Shown here: positions 52,414 to 61,125 of the stretch, piece by piece
How the letters are laid out: each line of letters starts with the position of its first letter
Numbering within the stretch: the first letter of the stretch is position 1
DNA from: an uncultured Prevotellaceae bacterium
GTDB taxonomy: Bacteria > Bacteroidota > Bacteroidia > Bacteroidales > Bacteroidaceae
Length of the DNA stretch: 64,000 bases
Assembly (NCBI GenBank): GCA_902776475.1
Contig: CACYQD010000011.1
Span: forward strand, 62,001 to 126,000
Direction of reading: 5' to 3'
Program-made: the position numbers and the translations under genes
The notes under the pieces: generated by a model
The model's database searches: none
What the model was told of the DNA's origin: nothing
The model's input: the letters and a program-made list of their open reading frames with translations, nothing else

Positions 52414-53835
52414 TCATTCAAACGGTGCGACATCCGCGGAACGGGCGTTCTCCACTATCACACGGTTCATGTTGTGGGCAATGGTCACCGTCTTGGCCTT
52501 CTCATCGATGGTAAACTCATCGAGGCCGTAGTTACGGGGCACGAAAGCGGGTATCCAAGCCTCCGTGAATGTCGCCGCATCAGCTGTATGGGCAGCCTCC
52601 ACCTCACAGAGCGGAAGGCGGATGCCCAGGTCGGCCGGTCGTCGGCCCTCAGCGAAGAAGATCTCCTGGCGCATCAGATAGACCAGTTCGAGCGCGCTGT
52701 CGTGGTTGTCGAGTCCATCAATCATGGCCTGTGTCACAGACGTGCCCGAGATGGGAGCCACCGAGATGAGATGGGGCGGGCGGCGGTCGATGATCAGTCC
52801 GGAGCGCAACGAGTCGGACGGCGAAGCCTGTACACGGTATTCGGGGTCATTGGGAAAAGCCTTCAGACCACCATTGTAACGCCCTTCCAGTTGGTCGTTG
52901 ACATCAGCCTGCACAGGACGCTGCTTGACCAGTCGGAGCAAGGCCGAGAGATATTGCTTTGCCTCATCGAGATGTTGGTCGGCCAGGGCCGCCTCTGCCA
53001 GAATGAGATAGTCTTCCTCAGCTTTGGCTATGGTGATGGGACATTGGTCGGTGCTGCTGAGCTGATAGTATTTGGGATCGAGGAAGTCGAGCCGGGGAAG
53101 CGGCTGGAACCAGTCGCCCCAGATGGCTTCCTGCGCACTGTTGAGTACACCGTTTTTGCTGTCGAACTGCACCTGCCGGCAGAAGTCGCCCGAACAAGCC
53201 AAAGCCTGGTTTGCATGGTTTGTAGCCACTTCGCGGTTGCCCGTCCGATAGGCGGCACGGGCGTAAAGCGTGTGGATGAAGGCACGGTCCTCATCGGTCT
53301 GGGCCAGAGGCAGTGCCTGGTCGAGCACCTCCATGGCTTTCTGCATCTGGCTTTTCCATTCCACAAGCACACCGCCGTTCTCCGTTGGCAGTGCAAGGAA
53401 GAAATCTCCAGCCAACAAGAAGGAATAAGCCTTGATGCTGAGCAGGTGGAAACGGTCGGCTGTTGTGGTGGACGGGTCAGCCTGCGCCACGGTTGTCAGG
53501 CCATAGTCAGCCATCTCCCTCAAGGCGCCCACATGCCGTTGCAGGGCAGTGACATCAGCATCATTGTAGAGCAGTTGCGGAATGTCAAACACCTTGCTCG
53601 ACCGGGTATAGTTGTTGAAATAATTGTCGGAGAGGATCTCCATCAGTTGTACGAAATCCGACACATGGAGTGCGAGTTCCTTCTCCGTTCCGTTCACCCA
53701 GGTTTCCATCGGGTTGTCGGAATGGAGGAATGCCGACTCATCGACATTCGGGTTGACGATCTCGTCGGGAGACACCAAGTCGCAGCTTCCCAGCAGCAGT
53801 GCTGCCATCATCATGGTGAAATATCTCATTTTCAT
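52414..53835 (-). CDS. SusD/RagB family outer-membrane lipoprotein
   Basis: This 473 aa protein has a lipoprotein signal with lipobox ALLLGSCDLVSP (cysteine near residue 18) and the TPR-rich SusD fold: KAMEVLDQALPLAQTDEDRA in the middle and RQEIFFAEGRRPADLGIRLP toward the C-terminus. SusD proteins cap the SusC channel and bind its ligand at the surface. It follows susC by 41 bp. The ligand is not necessarily a glycan here. Confidence 0.92.
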   Translation of the reverse strand: MKMRYFTMMMAALLLGSCDLVSPDEIVNPNVDESAFLHSDNPMETWVNGTEKELALHVSDFVQLMEILSDNYFNNYTRSSKVFDIPQLLYNDADVTALQRHVGALREMADYGLTTVAQADPSTTTADRFHLLSIKAYSFLLAGDFFLALPTENGGVLVEWKSQMQKAMEVLDQALPLAQTDEDRAFIHTLYARAAYRTGNREVATNHANQALACSGDFCRQVQFDSKNGVLNSAQEAIWGDWFQPLPRLDFLDPKYYQLSSTDQCPITIAKAEEDYLILAEAALADQHLDEAKQYLSALLRLVKQRPVQADVNDQLEGRYNGGLKAFPNDPEYRVQASPSDSLRSGLIIDRRPPHLISVAPISGTSVTQAMIDGLDNHDSALELVYLMRQEIFFAEGRRPADLGIRLPLCEVEAAHTADAATFTEAWIPAFVPRNYGLDEFTIDEKAKTVTIAHNMNRVIVENARSADVAPFE

Positions 53836-53876
53836 TTTCTTTCTACTTTTTGATAACCGAAAAGGGATGATACCTG

Positions 53877-56618
53877 CTAAAAACTCACTTTTGCCGTCAG
53901 CACAAACTGCCGTGGCAGACTATAACTGCTATAGCTCAGTCCGCCGGTGGCCACGGCACCTTGGGTGCGTGCCCCGCTCAGCACAGCCTCAGGGTCCACG
54001 CTGCTCTTCGTCCAAGCCAGCGGGTTGTAGATGTTGAGAGCCAGACTGAAGTTGTAATCGTCAAGTTTCGGGATTTTGAAGGCATAATCCAAGCCGATGT
54101 TGCGGATTTTCACGAAATCAGCCTTCTCGACGAAGAAATTGGTGAAATTGAGCCAAGACTTCGCCTGAGTGGTTCCTTCGAGGGCAGCGGCAGGGATGGC
54201 GTCATCGGCGATGCCCTTGGCGAAGCGGAACTGTCGGTCGAAGGAGTGCACGTATGCCCCAGTCTGGTAGTCACCCATGAGGGTGAAGTTGAGTTTTTTC
54301 CAACGGGCGGACAAGGCGAAATTGCCGAAAAGTGTGGGTAGGGTGCGCCCCAGGTCCTGATTGTAAAGCGTCTCGTTCACGGTGTTGTCAGCCTTCAGTG
54401 TCGTGGCGGTTCCGCGAAGGAAACCCACCGACTTGCCCTCTTCGACCACCGTGGTGATGGTGCGTGACGAGAAGCCTCCGATGGCGAAAGGCACCACGCC
54501 ACCTGTGGAGAGCACCTTGTTGGCGTTGGTATTGAGCGAACCGCGCACGTCCAGTCCCCACTCCGGGGTATTGATGATTCTCACATCAGCGAACGCCTCT
54601 ATACCGCTGTTGCGGATCTTGCCGATATTGGCCAGATAGGAACTGCTTTGTCCCGATGAAGGCAGCGTCGGCACATTGAACAGGGCGTCGTGTGTCACGG
54701 CATAATAATAGGTCAGGCCGACATTGAGGATGTTGCGGAAGAAAGACCCTTGTATGCCCGCCTCATAGGAGTGCTTCTTTTCAGGTCCCAGGTTGGGATT
54801 GCCGTTTTTCCCGAAGGTATTGGCCTGTTTGTCAAGATAAGAGCTCACCTCGATGGTGCGCTGGTATTCAAAAGCCGGAGGATAACTGCCAGCCACACCG
54901 TAGTTGGCCAACAGTCTCAGCGTATTGACCCATCCCTCCTGCACCAGCGGACGCATCCAGGGTTCGTCGGAGAGGACATACGACAACCCCACCTTGGGAT
55001 ATGCCTGCCAGGCCACTTCGTCGCCGAACGCAGTATTGTAGTCGAGACGCAGACCCAGGTCAAGATAGTAGCGGTTGCGCCAACCGATGTTGTCCTGCAG
55101 ATAGACCCCATAGCTGTGGAGGTAGCTGAGCCATTCATCGGCATAGATGGTGCCCGCGCCGGTCATGATGCGTGCACCGTCGCGCACGTTCTGTCCTTTG
55201 TAGAGGCTCTGGTGGTCATGGGTGCTGAAATATTGGAAACCGCCAGTGAGGATGTTGCTGAACAAGTCATCCTTGTAGTATTTCCATTGTCCGTTGAGTT
55301 CACCGGTGATGCCATAGTAGTTGCGGTCGTAGTTGCCCACGCTGCCGGCATCGGTCGTGCCCTCGGGTTTCATCTGCGTGTGGATGAGGTAGCGGTTGGT
55401 CTCCACCAGTTTGTCGGTGTTGTAACGGTAGTCAAGACCGAGTGTGGCATGGAATGTCAGGTTACGCATCGGGGTGAATTCCAACTGCTGTGAGGTCTGG
55501 AAACGTTTCACCTCCTCCTTATGATCCTGCAGAGCCTCAGCCTCGGAGACGAATTCCTTCATCTTCTCGAAGGTATAGTTGGAAGCGCCATCGATATCTG
55601 CGGGGAAATTGCGCTGGGTGCCGTCCTCAGCAGTGTAAGTGAAGTTGGCCGCAGCACTTCCCTCGGCAAACCAGAGGCCAGTATAGTAGCCTTGGTTGCC
55701 GTTGCGGTTACGCCGATATTCCTCTGCCACAAAACCGAACGAGTTGGTGTATTTCAACATCGAGTTCATGCGGATGGATGTTCCGAAGCGCAGGTCATAT
55801 TTCTTCTGTTCGTTGCCGTTGTGGATGATGGTGCCGGTGTTCTGGCTCATGCTGGCACCCAAGGAATAGCCCATTTTCTCCGTGCCCCCAGAGAACGACA
55901 AGCCGTAGCGCTGTTGGAAACCGGTCTGATGGAGCAAGTCTTTGGTGCGGTTGAAATGATAGAACTGGGAGTTGGCCACGTCAATGCCCATCTGCGCGGT
56001 CACCGAAGCGCTGAAGCGGCCTGTACCATGGTTTTTCGTGAAAATCTGTATCACGCCGTTGGCAGCATCGGAACCATACAGGGTGGTAGCTGCTCCTCCG
56101 GGCACATACTCGATATGGTCGATGTTCTCCATGGGGATGTCACCGACGGCACTCGATGCGGCGGTCTGTCCGCTGATATTGCCGTAAGCATTGTTCATCA
56201 CGTTGAACAGCGACGAACCGGTGTTGAGGTTATCCACACGTACTCCATCAACGTAGATCACCGGCGTGGAATTGGTAAAGGCCGACGACAATCCTCTCGA
56301 CTTGATCATCGAGGTGGTACCAGGCTGACCATTGGTGAGGGTGATCTGCATGTTGGGCACGGCATTCTGCAACATCTGGTCGATACGGCCCGTGGGCAAT
56401 TTCTCCAGATCAGCAGCCATGAGTTTCGTCACGTTGGAGGAGAGACGGCGTTTGGAAACAGCACCACCTTGGCCGGTCACGACGACCTCGTCCAGGTTTT
56501 TGTTCCACACATACGAGGTATCCACAGGGTTGTCGAATACCTGAACAGTCTCATCATCTGCTCTGCCCCCGAGGGGAAGAAGCAGGAAGACTGCACTCAA
56601 AACCATCAGTTTTTGCAT
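53877..56618 (-). CDS. SusC/RagA-like TonB-dependent receptor, short form
   Basis: This 913 aa outer-membrane transporter has a signal peptide (MQKLMVLSAVFLLLPLGGRA) and then a TonB box, NKNLDEVVVTGQGG (about residues 39-52). The plug follows with IYVDGVRVDNLN and DHIEYVPGGAATTLYGSDAANG, then a 22-strand type barrel ending in LPRQFVLTAKVSF. It lacks the N-terminal carboxypeptidase-D-like domain that most SusC proteins have, which explains the small size. It heads a SusC-SusD-phosphodiesterase set. Confidence 0.92.
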   Translation of the reverse strand: MQKLMVLSAVFLLLPLGGRADDETVQVFDNPVDTSYVWNKNLDEVVVTGQGGAVSKRRLSSNVTKLMAADLEKLPTGRIDQMLQNAVPNMQITLTNGQPGTTSMIKSRGLSSAFTNSTPVIYVDGVRVDNLNTGSSLFNVMNNAYGNISGQTAASSAVGDIPMENIDHIEYVPGGAATTLYGSDAANGVIQIFTKNHGTGRFSASVTAQMGIDVANSQFYHFNRTKDLLHQTGFQQRYGLSFSGGTEKMGYSLGASMSQNTGTIIHNGNEQKKYDLRFGTSIRMNSMLKYTNSFGFVAEEYRRNRNGNQGYYTGLWFAEGSAAANFTYTAEDGTQRNFPADIDGASNYTFEKMKEFVSEAEALQDHKEEVKRFQTSQQLEFTPMRNLTFHATLGLDYRYNTDKLVETNRYLIHTQMKPEGTTDAGSVGNYDRNYYGITGELNGQWKYYKDDLFSNILTGGFQYFSTHDHQSLYKGQNVRDGARIMTGAGTIYADEWLSYLHSYGVYLQDNIGWRNRYYLDLGLRLDYNTAFGDEVAWQAYPKVGLSYVLSDEPWMRPLVQEGWVNTLRLLANYGVAGSYPPAFEYQRTIEVSSYLDKQANTFGKNGNPNLGPEKKHSYEAGIQGSFFRNILNVGLTYYYAVTHDALFNVPTLPSSGQSSSYLANIGKIRNSGIEAFADVRIINTPEWGLDVRGSLNTNANKVLSTGGVVPFAIGGFSSRTITTVVEEGKSVGFLRGTATTLKADNTVNETLYNQDLGRTLPTLFGNFALSARWKKLNFTLMGDYQTGAYVHSFDRQFRFAKGIADDAIPAAALEGTTQAKSWLNFTNFFVEKADFVKIRNIGLDYAFKIPKLDDYNFSLALNIYNPLAWTKSSVDPEAVLSGARTQGAVATGGLSYSSYSLPRQFVLTAKVSF

Positions 56619-56827
56619 CCTTTTTAACTTAATGAAACTTCTTACCTAATAATACTAAATACCTGTTTTTGCGTTTCGAGGTGCAAATGTCGGTATTTTA
56701 TTATGAATAATACAATTAATATGCCATTTTTTATCAAAAAGGATAAAAAAAGCACGTAAAGATGTATTTTTATGCTTAATTTTGAGTATTCATGCATTTT
56801 TCTCTTGGAGTAAGCATAAAAACAAGG
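56619..56827. other. AT-rich intergenic region upstream of susC
   Basis: About 300 bp separate susC from the higA remnant; this part precedes the hairpin. It is very AT-rich and must hold the susC promoter on the minus strand. A GACATTTGC element lies about 65 bp upstream, but it is not a clean TAnnTTTG box. I see no gene or RNA. Confidence 0.4.
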
Positions 56828-56860
56828 CTGCCCCTTCATGTATTTGTCATGAGGGAGCAG
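56828..56860 (-). terminator. Terminator after the higA remnant
   Basis: A 13 bp imperfect stem (56828-56840 and 56848-56860, two mismatches) with a 7 nt loop lies about 60 bp beyond the higA stop. On the minus strand it is followed by CCTTGTTTTTATG, a T-run. Confidence 0.7.
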
Positions 56861-56922
56861 TCTGACGGTTTAGGCAGAAGTTGTTATATTGTTCTTGAAT
56901 TACCCAGTATTAAATACCGAAT

Positions 56923-57268
56923 TTAGAAAATAGCTGCAATGCGGCGTATTTGTTTGAGTTTCTCCATAAAAGAGTCATCACGCTCAGCCATCATCAGGTC
57001 ATATTCGTTCTGCATGGCCAGCAAAGGTACGGCTTCCACACCAAGAGCAGCCTCCATCATCATAGCCAATTCAGGACTAAGCGAACGTTTTTCCATTCAG
57101 CATTTCGTTAAAAGCGGAATAGGATATACCTATCTTTCGAGCAAGCCCACGCTGTGAAATACCCAGGTATTTCAGTTCATCTTTCAGCACCTCGCCTGGA
57201 TGAGTGGGCTGAAAAGGTTTCAAATTGTTTGCAATCATTTGAGGATTTACTCCTTCAAGTGTGGTCAT
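56923..57268 (-). pseudogene. higA: Frameshifted orphan HigA-type XRE antitoxin
   Basis: The first part (57077-57268) is a HigA helix-turn-helix: TTHPGEVLKDELKYLGISQR-like with QPTHPGEVLKDELKYLGIS, GLARKIGISYSAFNEMLNGK. After NGK the frame hits a stop. Dropping one A from a run of five (57088-57092) joins it to RSLSPELAMMMEAALGVEAV and on to a normal C-terminus at 56923, giving about 114 aa. No HigB toxin gene is adjacent; the upstream gene is an unrelated hydrolase. It is a decayed or slippage-dependent orphan antitoxin, or there is a one-base homopolymer error. Confidence 0.85.
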
Positions 57269-57286
57269 GTTTTGTCCTCCTCTTAC

Positions 57287-58234
57287 TTATAATGGTTTGA
57301 AATTTGGTGAGGGTAGATTGATGCGCACGAAAACGGGATAATGGTCAGATGGCAGATGAATCGATGCCTCGCGGAACGACAGTTCCTCAGGAGCGTCATC
57401 GCCTTTCTGTTCCTCCGTCTGTTGAAGCGTCCAGTAATTGTCGGTAAGCATGCCATAGGCTTTTACTTCCGTGAATGGCGACACGAACACATGATCGATC
57501 CGGCTCTGCGTCCTCAGGCGGGGATTAAAACTGTTGAACGTGCCGTTCTCCGCAAACCGGACGGGTGCGCAGGCGTAGGTGTCCTTGAGTATGCCCGCTC
57601 CCGTGAGGATGTTGTATATCTCATCTGTCTGGTCAACGTTGAAATCGCCGGTAAGAATCACTGGTTTGTCATGGGCGATCTCGGAAATCTTTTTCAGCAC
57701 AAGACGTGCTCCCTCGCGGCGAGCCATTTTGCCTACATGGTCCATGTGCAGGTTGAAGAAATAGAATTCATTGGCCGTCAAGCAGTCCCTGAATCTGCCC
57801 CATGTACAGATCCGGATGCAGGCGGCATCCCAACCCAACCGTGGCACGTCGGGCGTCTCGTTGAGCCAGAAGTTTCCCTTGTCCAACAGTTGCAGACGGT
57901 CCTTTTTATAGAGGATGGCGGCATATTCACCCCGTTCCTTGCCATCATCACGTCCCACGCCGATGTAGTCGTATCCATCGAGCCGTTTCATCAAGTCGCC
58001 GAGTTGGGCATGAAGCACTTCCTGGGTGCCGAGTACAGCAGGTGCCATGAAGTTCACTTGGTCGCAAATCACCTGGCAGCGCTTTGACCAGATATCACCC
58101 TTTAGTGAGTCATCATCGTTCTTGTAGCGGATGTTGTATGTACCCACCAGCATCTCCTGTGCAGTGATCTGCAGCGGAAGGAGAAAGGCAAGGAGCACAA
58201 AGGGTAAACGGAAAAGAATGTTCTTTTTCATCAT
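57287..58234 (-). CDS. Secreted endonuclease/exonuclease/phosphatase family protein
   Basis: From MMKKNILFRLPFVLL (315 aa) this has a signal peptide ending near QITAQE and then an EEP domain. Active-site segments are VGTYNIRYKN, VLGTQEVLHAQ (Glu), FFNLHMDHVG (Asp/His), VILTGDFNVDQT, SRIDHVFVSP and the final LPSDHYPVFV (Asp-His). It could cleave nucleic acids, phosphoinositides or other phosphoesters outside the cytoplasm. It lies 11 bp downstream of the four-cysteine gene and next to the higA remnant. Confidence 0.9.
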   Translation of the reverse strand: MMKKNILFRLPFVLLAFLLPLQITAQEMLVGTYNIRYKNDDDSLKGDIWSKRCQVICDQVNFMAPAVLGTQEVLHAQLGDLMKRLDGYDYIGVGRDDGKERGEYAAILYKKDRLQLLDKGNFWLNETPDVPRLGWDAACIRICTWGRFRDCLTANEFYFFNLHMDHVGKMARREGARLVLKKISEIAHDKPVILTGDFNVDQTDEIYNILTGAGILKDTYACAPVRFAENGTFNSFNPRLRTQSRIDHVFVSPFTEVKAYGMLTDNYWTLQQTEEQKGDDAPEELSFREASIHLPSDHYPVFVRINLPSPNFKPL

Positions 58235-58245
58235 AGTCTTATGCC

Positions 58246-58647
58246 TCAATTATCTTTTGAATTGTTGGTTTCGACAACTTGGCTTTCCACCGACAATGTG
58301 TCGGAATCCATGTCTAAGAAACCGTCTGTTTGGCTTTCTATGGACAGGGTGTCGGGGACAATATCTATTTCGCCAGCAGTCCGGTCAGTGAATTTGTTAT
58401 GATTACATGCCGTCAGGGCGGCCAGTCCCATGCTCACTCCCACCACTGCCACGGCCTTGCCCAGTTGTCGGCGCAGCTGCAGTTGTTGTTCGAGCCAGCG
58501 CACCTCAGCCTCGCATTTCGGACAGGTGCCGGCGCAGTCCCCTTCATGGTGGCATTCCGTGGGTGCGTATTTGATGTCGTTGGCCTTCGCCACCTGCATG
58601 CGCACCTCCTTGAGGGTATTGCATATCTTCTTTCCTCTTTTCATCAT
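58246..58647 (-). CDS. Small four-cysteine membrane protein
   Basis: The likely product is 133 aa from MMKRGKKICNTLKEVRMQVA. The same frame stays open to 58968, but that extension crosses a repeat and is not credible. The cysteines in ECHHEGDCAGTCPKCEAEVR (spacing C-x5-C-x3-C-x2-C) resemble a metal-binding knuckle. A coiled segment and one hydrophobic stretch follow (about residues 70-90, GKAVAVVGVSMGLAALTAC), then an acidic tail with repeated DTLSxES. Similar heads precede other domains in Bacteroidales proteins, as I recall, but no function is established. The Cys end is probably cytoplasmic. Confidence 0.72.
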   Translation of the reverse strand: MMKRGKKICNTLKEVRMQVAKANDIKYAPTECHHEGDCAGTCPKCEAEVRWLEQQLQLRRQLGKAVAVVGVSMGLAALTACNHNKFTDRTAGEIDIVPDTLSIESQTDGFLDMDSDTLSVESQVVETNNSKDN

Positions 58648-58756
58648 GGTCAATTCTTTAATATCAAAGCCTGCACCACCACTTTCATTCCGCATATTTC
58701 TTGAGTAAGGGTGCATAGCGGGTGTTCGGATTTTTGGACGAATTGGTTTTCTTGGG

Positions 58757-58787
58757 CAAAGATAGTTCAAGGTAAGTGAAATGCAAA
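58757..58787 (-). promoter_or_regulatory. Promoter of the four-cysteine gene
   Basis: Minus-strand TTTG (58784-58787), 19 bp, TATCTTTG (58757-58764): a perfect consensus about 110 bp before the chosen start. It supports the shorter start, because it lies inside the longer frame. Confidence 0.8.
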
Positions 58788-58813
58788 ATAAATCTTGATG
58801 AATTTCCATTTCT

Positions 58814-58866
58814 GCACTCGGGATAAGAAAAGAATAAATTCTTTTCGTTCTCCGCTCGTTTTTTCG
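58814..58866 (+). repeat. 53 bp promoter repeat, family 1, copy 1
   Basis: This is identical over 53 bp to 58899-58951. It begins GCACTCGGGATAAG, holds the inverted repeat GAAAAGAAT/ATTCTTTTC with a 2 nt spacer, and ends CTCGTTTTTTCG. A TAACTTTG box follows two bases later (58869-58876). Confidence 0.95.
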
Positions 58867-58869
58867 GAT

Positions 58870-58894
58870 AACTTTGACGCAAGCGTCGAAGTTA
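58870..58894. repeat. Inverted repeat between the two 53 bp copies
   Basis: AACTTTGACGC and GCGTCGAAGTT form 11 bp arms with one T/C difference around a short AA centre. A similar palindrome (ACTTCG...CGAAGT) occupies the same relative place upstream of pepP. Confidence 0.7.
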
Positions 58895-58898
58895 CTCA

Positions 58899-58951
58899 GC
58901 ACTCGGGATAAGAAAAGAATAAATTCTTTTCGTTCTCCGCTCGTTTTTTCG
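58899..58951 (+). repeat. 53 bp promoter repeat, family 1, copy 2
   Basis: Exact second copy of 58814-58866, 85 bp downstream in the same orientation. It is followed directly by TAACTTTG, the promoter box of the glycosidase gene. Confidence 0.95.
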
Positions 58952-58959
58952 TAACTTTG
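58929..58959 (+). promoter_or_regulatory. Promoter of the glycosidase operon
   Basis: TAACTTTG (58952-58959) is a perfect -7 box 18 bp before the start codon at 58978. At 19 bp spacing the -33 site is TTCG inside the repeat. The leader would be very short. Confidence 0.75.
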
Positions 58960-58977
58960 CAAAAACAAACTTAACCT

Positions 58978-61125
58978 ATGAAACGATCATATTTCATTAT
59001 CCTGATGCTGCTGTCTGCATTTGCAGCCTTCGCACAACCCATCGACCGCGAGGCTGTGGTCAGGCGCAACAATCCCCATGTGACCTCACTCGACACGTTG
59101 GCCTCCCTCACCGTGGGCAACGGGGGCTTTGCCTTCACCGTAGATGCCACGGGTTTGCAGTCCTTCCCCAAGACATACGCCAACGGCGTGTCGCTGGGCA
59201 CGATGAGCGACTGGGGCTGGCACAGTTTCGCCAACCCTCAGAACTATCGTCCGGAGGAAGCCCTGAAGGCCTATGACTTCGGACATGGCCACACGGAATT
59301 CTATGCCACGCAGTTCAAACCGGAGGACGGCCGTGCTCACGGCGCTTCGGAATGGTACCGTCAGAACCCCCACCGCATGCACCTCGGAACCATCGGTCTC
59401 GATCTGGAACAAGAGGAGGTGAGCGACATCAGCCAGACCCTGGACCTCTGGACCGGTATCATCGACAGCCGTTTCACCTACCGTGGACACCGTTACCATA
59501 TACAGACCGTCTGCCACCCCACCCGCGACATGGTCGGTGTACGCATCGTATCCTCCGGCAAGAAAACCATCAAGCTCACCTTCCCCTACCCCACAGGCAA
59601 ACATACCGATGATGGCTGCAACTGGGATGAATGGGAACGCAACATCACCAGTTTTGAAGGTTTGCGCACCGCCTGCAACGACACCCTCAAGCGTATCCTC
59701 GACGGCAATTCAAGATTTGACGAGGCCGACTACTATGTAGCACTCCACTGGAATGAGGGCCATCGCTCCTACGCCAATCTGAAAGGAGATACCCCCCTGT
59801 GGAACCACATCCACTTCAACACCGCTGACGGTGACACCGCTGTGGCCTTCACCTGTGAGTTTTTCGAGACCAAGGACCCCTCCCGTAAGACGATGACCTT
59901 CGACGAGGTGGCCACCGCCTCCGCAGAGCATTGGAAGAAACACTGGACCGAAGGTGCCATCGTTGATTTCTCGCACTGCACAGACCCCCGGGCACGGGAA
60001 CTGGAGCGCCGTGTGGTCCTGAGCCAGTATCTGCTGGCCGTGAATGATGGTGGCGATACCCCACCCCAAGAAACCGGTCTCACCTTCAACTCATGGTTCG
60101 GCAAGTTCCACCTGGAGATGATCTGGTGGCATCAGGCACAGTTTGCCCTATGGGGACATCCCGAAATCCTTGAGCATAGTCTCGACTGGTATTTCAAGGT
60201 CATGCCCGTGGCCCGTGAGATAGCCCAGAGACAAGGGTTCAAGGGTGTGCGGTGGATGAAGATGACCGACCCCTCGGGCACCGAGGCACCCTCCAAGGTG
60301 GGCAGTTTCCTCATCTGGCAACAGCCCCACCCCATCTATCTCGCCGAACTGCTCTACCGTGCCGCCAGCCCCGCCGACAAGGCCCGGATACTGACCAAAT
60401 ACAAGGATATCGTGGAGGAGACAGCCATATTCATGCAGTCGTTCGCCACCTATGACCATGCCCGCGACCGTTATGTCCTCAAAGGGTGCATTCCTGCCCA
60501 GGAGACCCTCCGGGCTGCAGAGACCGTGAACCCGCCCTTCGAACTCTCCTACTGGCGGTTTGCGCTGCAACTGGCCCAACTATGGCGTGAGCGCAGGCAT
60601 GAAACACGCCATAACGGATGGGACGAGGTCATCAACCGCCTCTCACCCCTCGCCGCGAAGGACAGCCTCTACCTGGCAGCCGAGACCGCTCCCGAGACCT
60701 ATGAGGACATCCGTTTCACCAGCGACCACATGGCCGTACTTGGAGCTGTGGGTATCCTCCCCCATACCCCACAGGCCGATCCCGCCATCATGCGCAATAC
60801 CCTGCATTGGGTACTCGACCACTGGAACTGGGACAAGACATGGGGCTGGGACTTCCCCATGACCGCCATGAACGCCGCCCGTATGGGTGAGCCCCAGAAC
60901 GCCGTCAACGCCTTGTTGATGCCCCAGCGCACCAACACCTACCTCGTCAGCGGACACAACTATCAAGACAACCGTCTGCGCATCTATCTGCCCGGCAACG
61001 GAGGTCTGCTCACGGCTGTTGCCATGATGTGCGCGGGATGGGACGGCGAGACACGCCATAACCCCGGTTTCCCAGATGACGGCACCTGGGACGTGAGATG
61101 GGAAGGACTACTGCCACTGCCATGA
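58978..61125 (+). CDS. Secreted six-hairpin glycosidase-like protein
   Basis: This 715 aa protein has a signal peptide (MKRSYFIILMLLSAFAAFAQ). An N-terminal beta-sandwich (about residues 30-300, with LTVGNGGFAFTVDATGLQSF) precedes an (alpha/alpha)6-barrel region with FNSWFGKFHLEMIWWHQAQF and MTDPSGTEAPSKVGSFLIWQ. The layout resembles GH65/GH95-like enzymes. I cannot assign a family or substrate. A Glu in KFHLEMIWW is a candidate catalytic acid. It overlaps the next gene by ATGA. Confidence 0.8.
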   Translation: MKRSYFIILMLLSAFAAFAQPIDREAVVRRNNPHVTSLDTLASLTVGNGGFAFTVDATGLQSFPKTYANGVSLGTMSDWGWHSFANPQNYRPEEALKAYDFGHGHTEFYATQFKPEDGRAHGASEWYRQNPHRMHLGTIGLDLEQEEVSDISQTLDLWTGIIDSRFTYRGHRYHIQTVCHPTRDMVGVRIVSSGKKTIKLTFPYPTGKHTDDGCNWDEWERNITSFEGLRTACNDTLKRILDGNSRFDEADYYVALHWNEGHRSYANLKGDTPLWNHIHFNTADGDTAVAFTCEFFETKDPSRKTMTFDEVATASAEHWKKHWTEGAIVDFSHCTDPRARELERRVVLSQYLLAVNDGGDTPPQETGLTFNSWFGKFHLEMIWWHQAQFALWGHPEILEHSLDWYFKVMPVAREIAQRQGFKGVRWMKMTDPSGTEAPSKVGSFLIWQQPHPIYLAELLYRAASPADKARILTKYKDIVEETAIFMQSFATYDHARDRYVLKGCIPAQETLRAAETVNPPFELSYWRFALQLAQLWRERRHETRHNGWDEVINRLSPLAAKDSLYLAAETAPETYEDIRFTSDHMAVLGAVGILPHTPQADPAIMRNTLHWVLDHWNWDKTWGWDFPMTAMNAARMGEPQNAVNALLMPQRTNTYLVSGHNYQDNRLRIYLPGNGGLLTAVAMMCAGWDGETRHNPGFPDDGTWDVRWEGLLPLP

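Noticed and set aside
58648-58968. N-terminal extension of the four-cysteine protein
   Set aside because: The extension translates both 53 bp repeats and the gene's own consensus promoter, so it is not coding.
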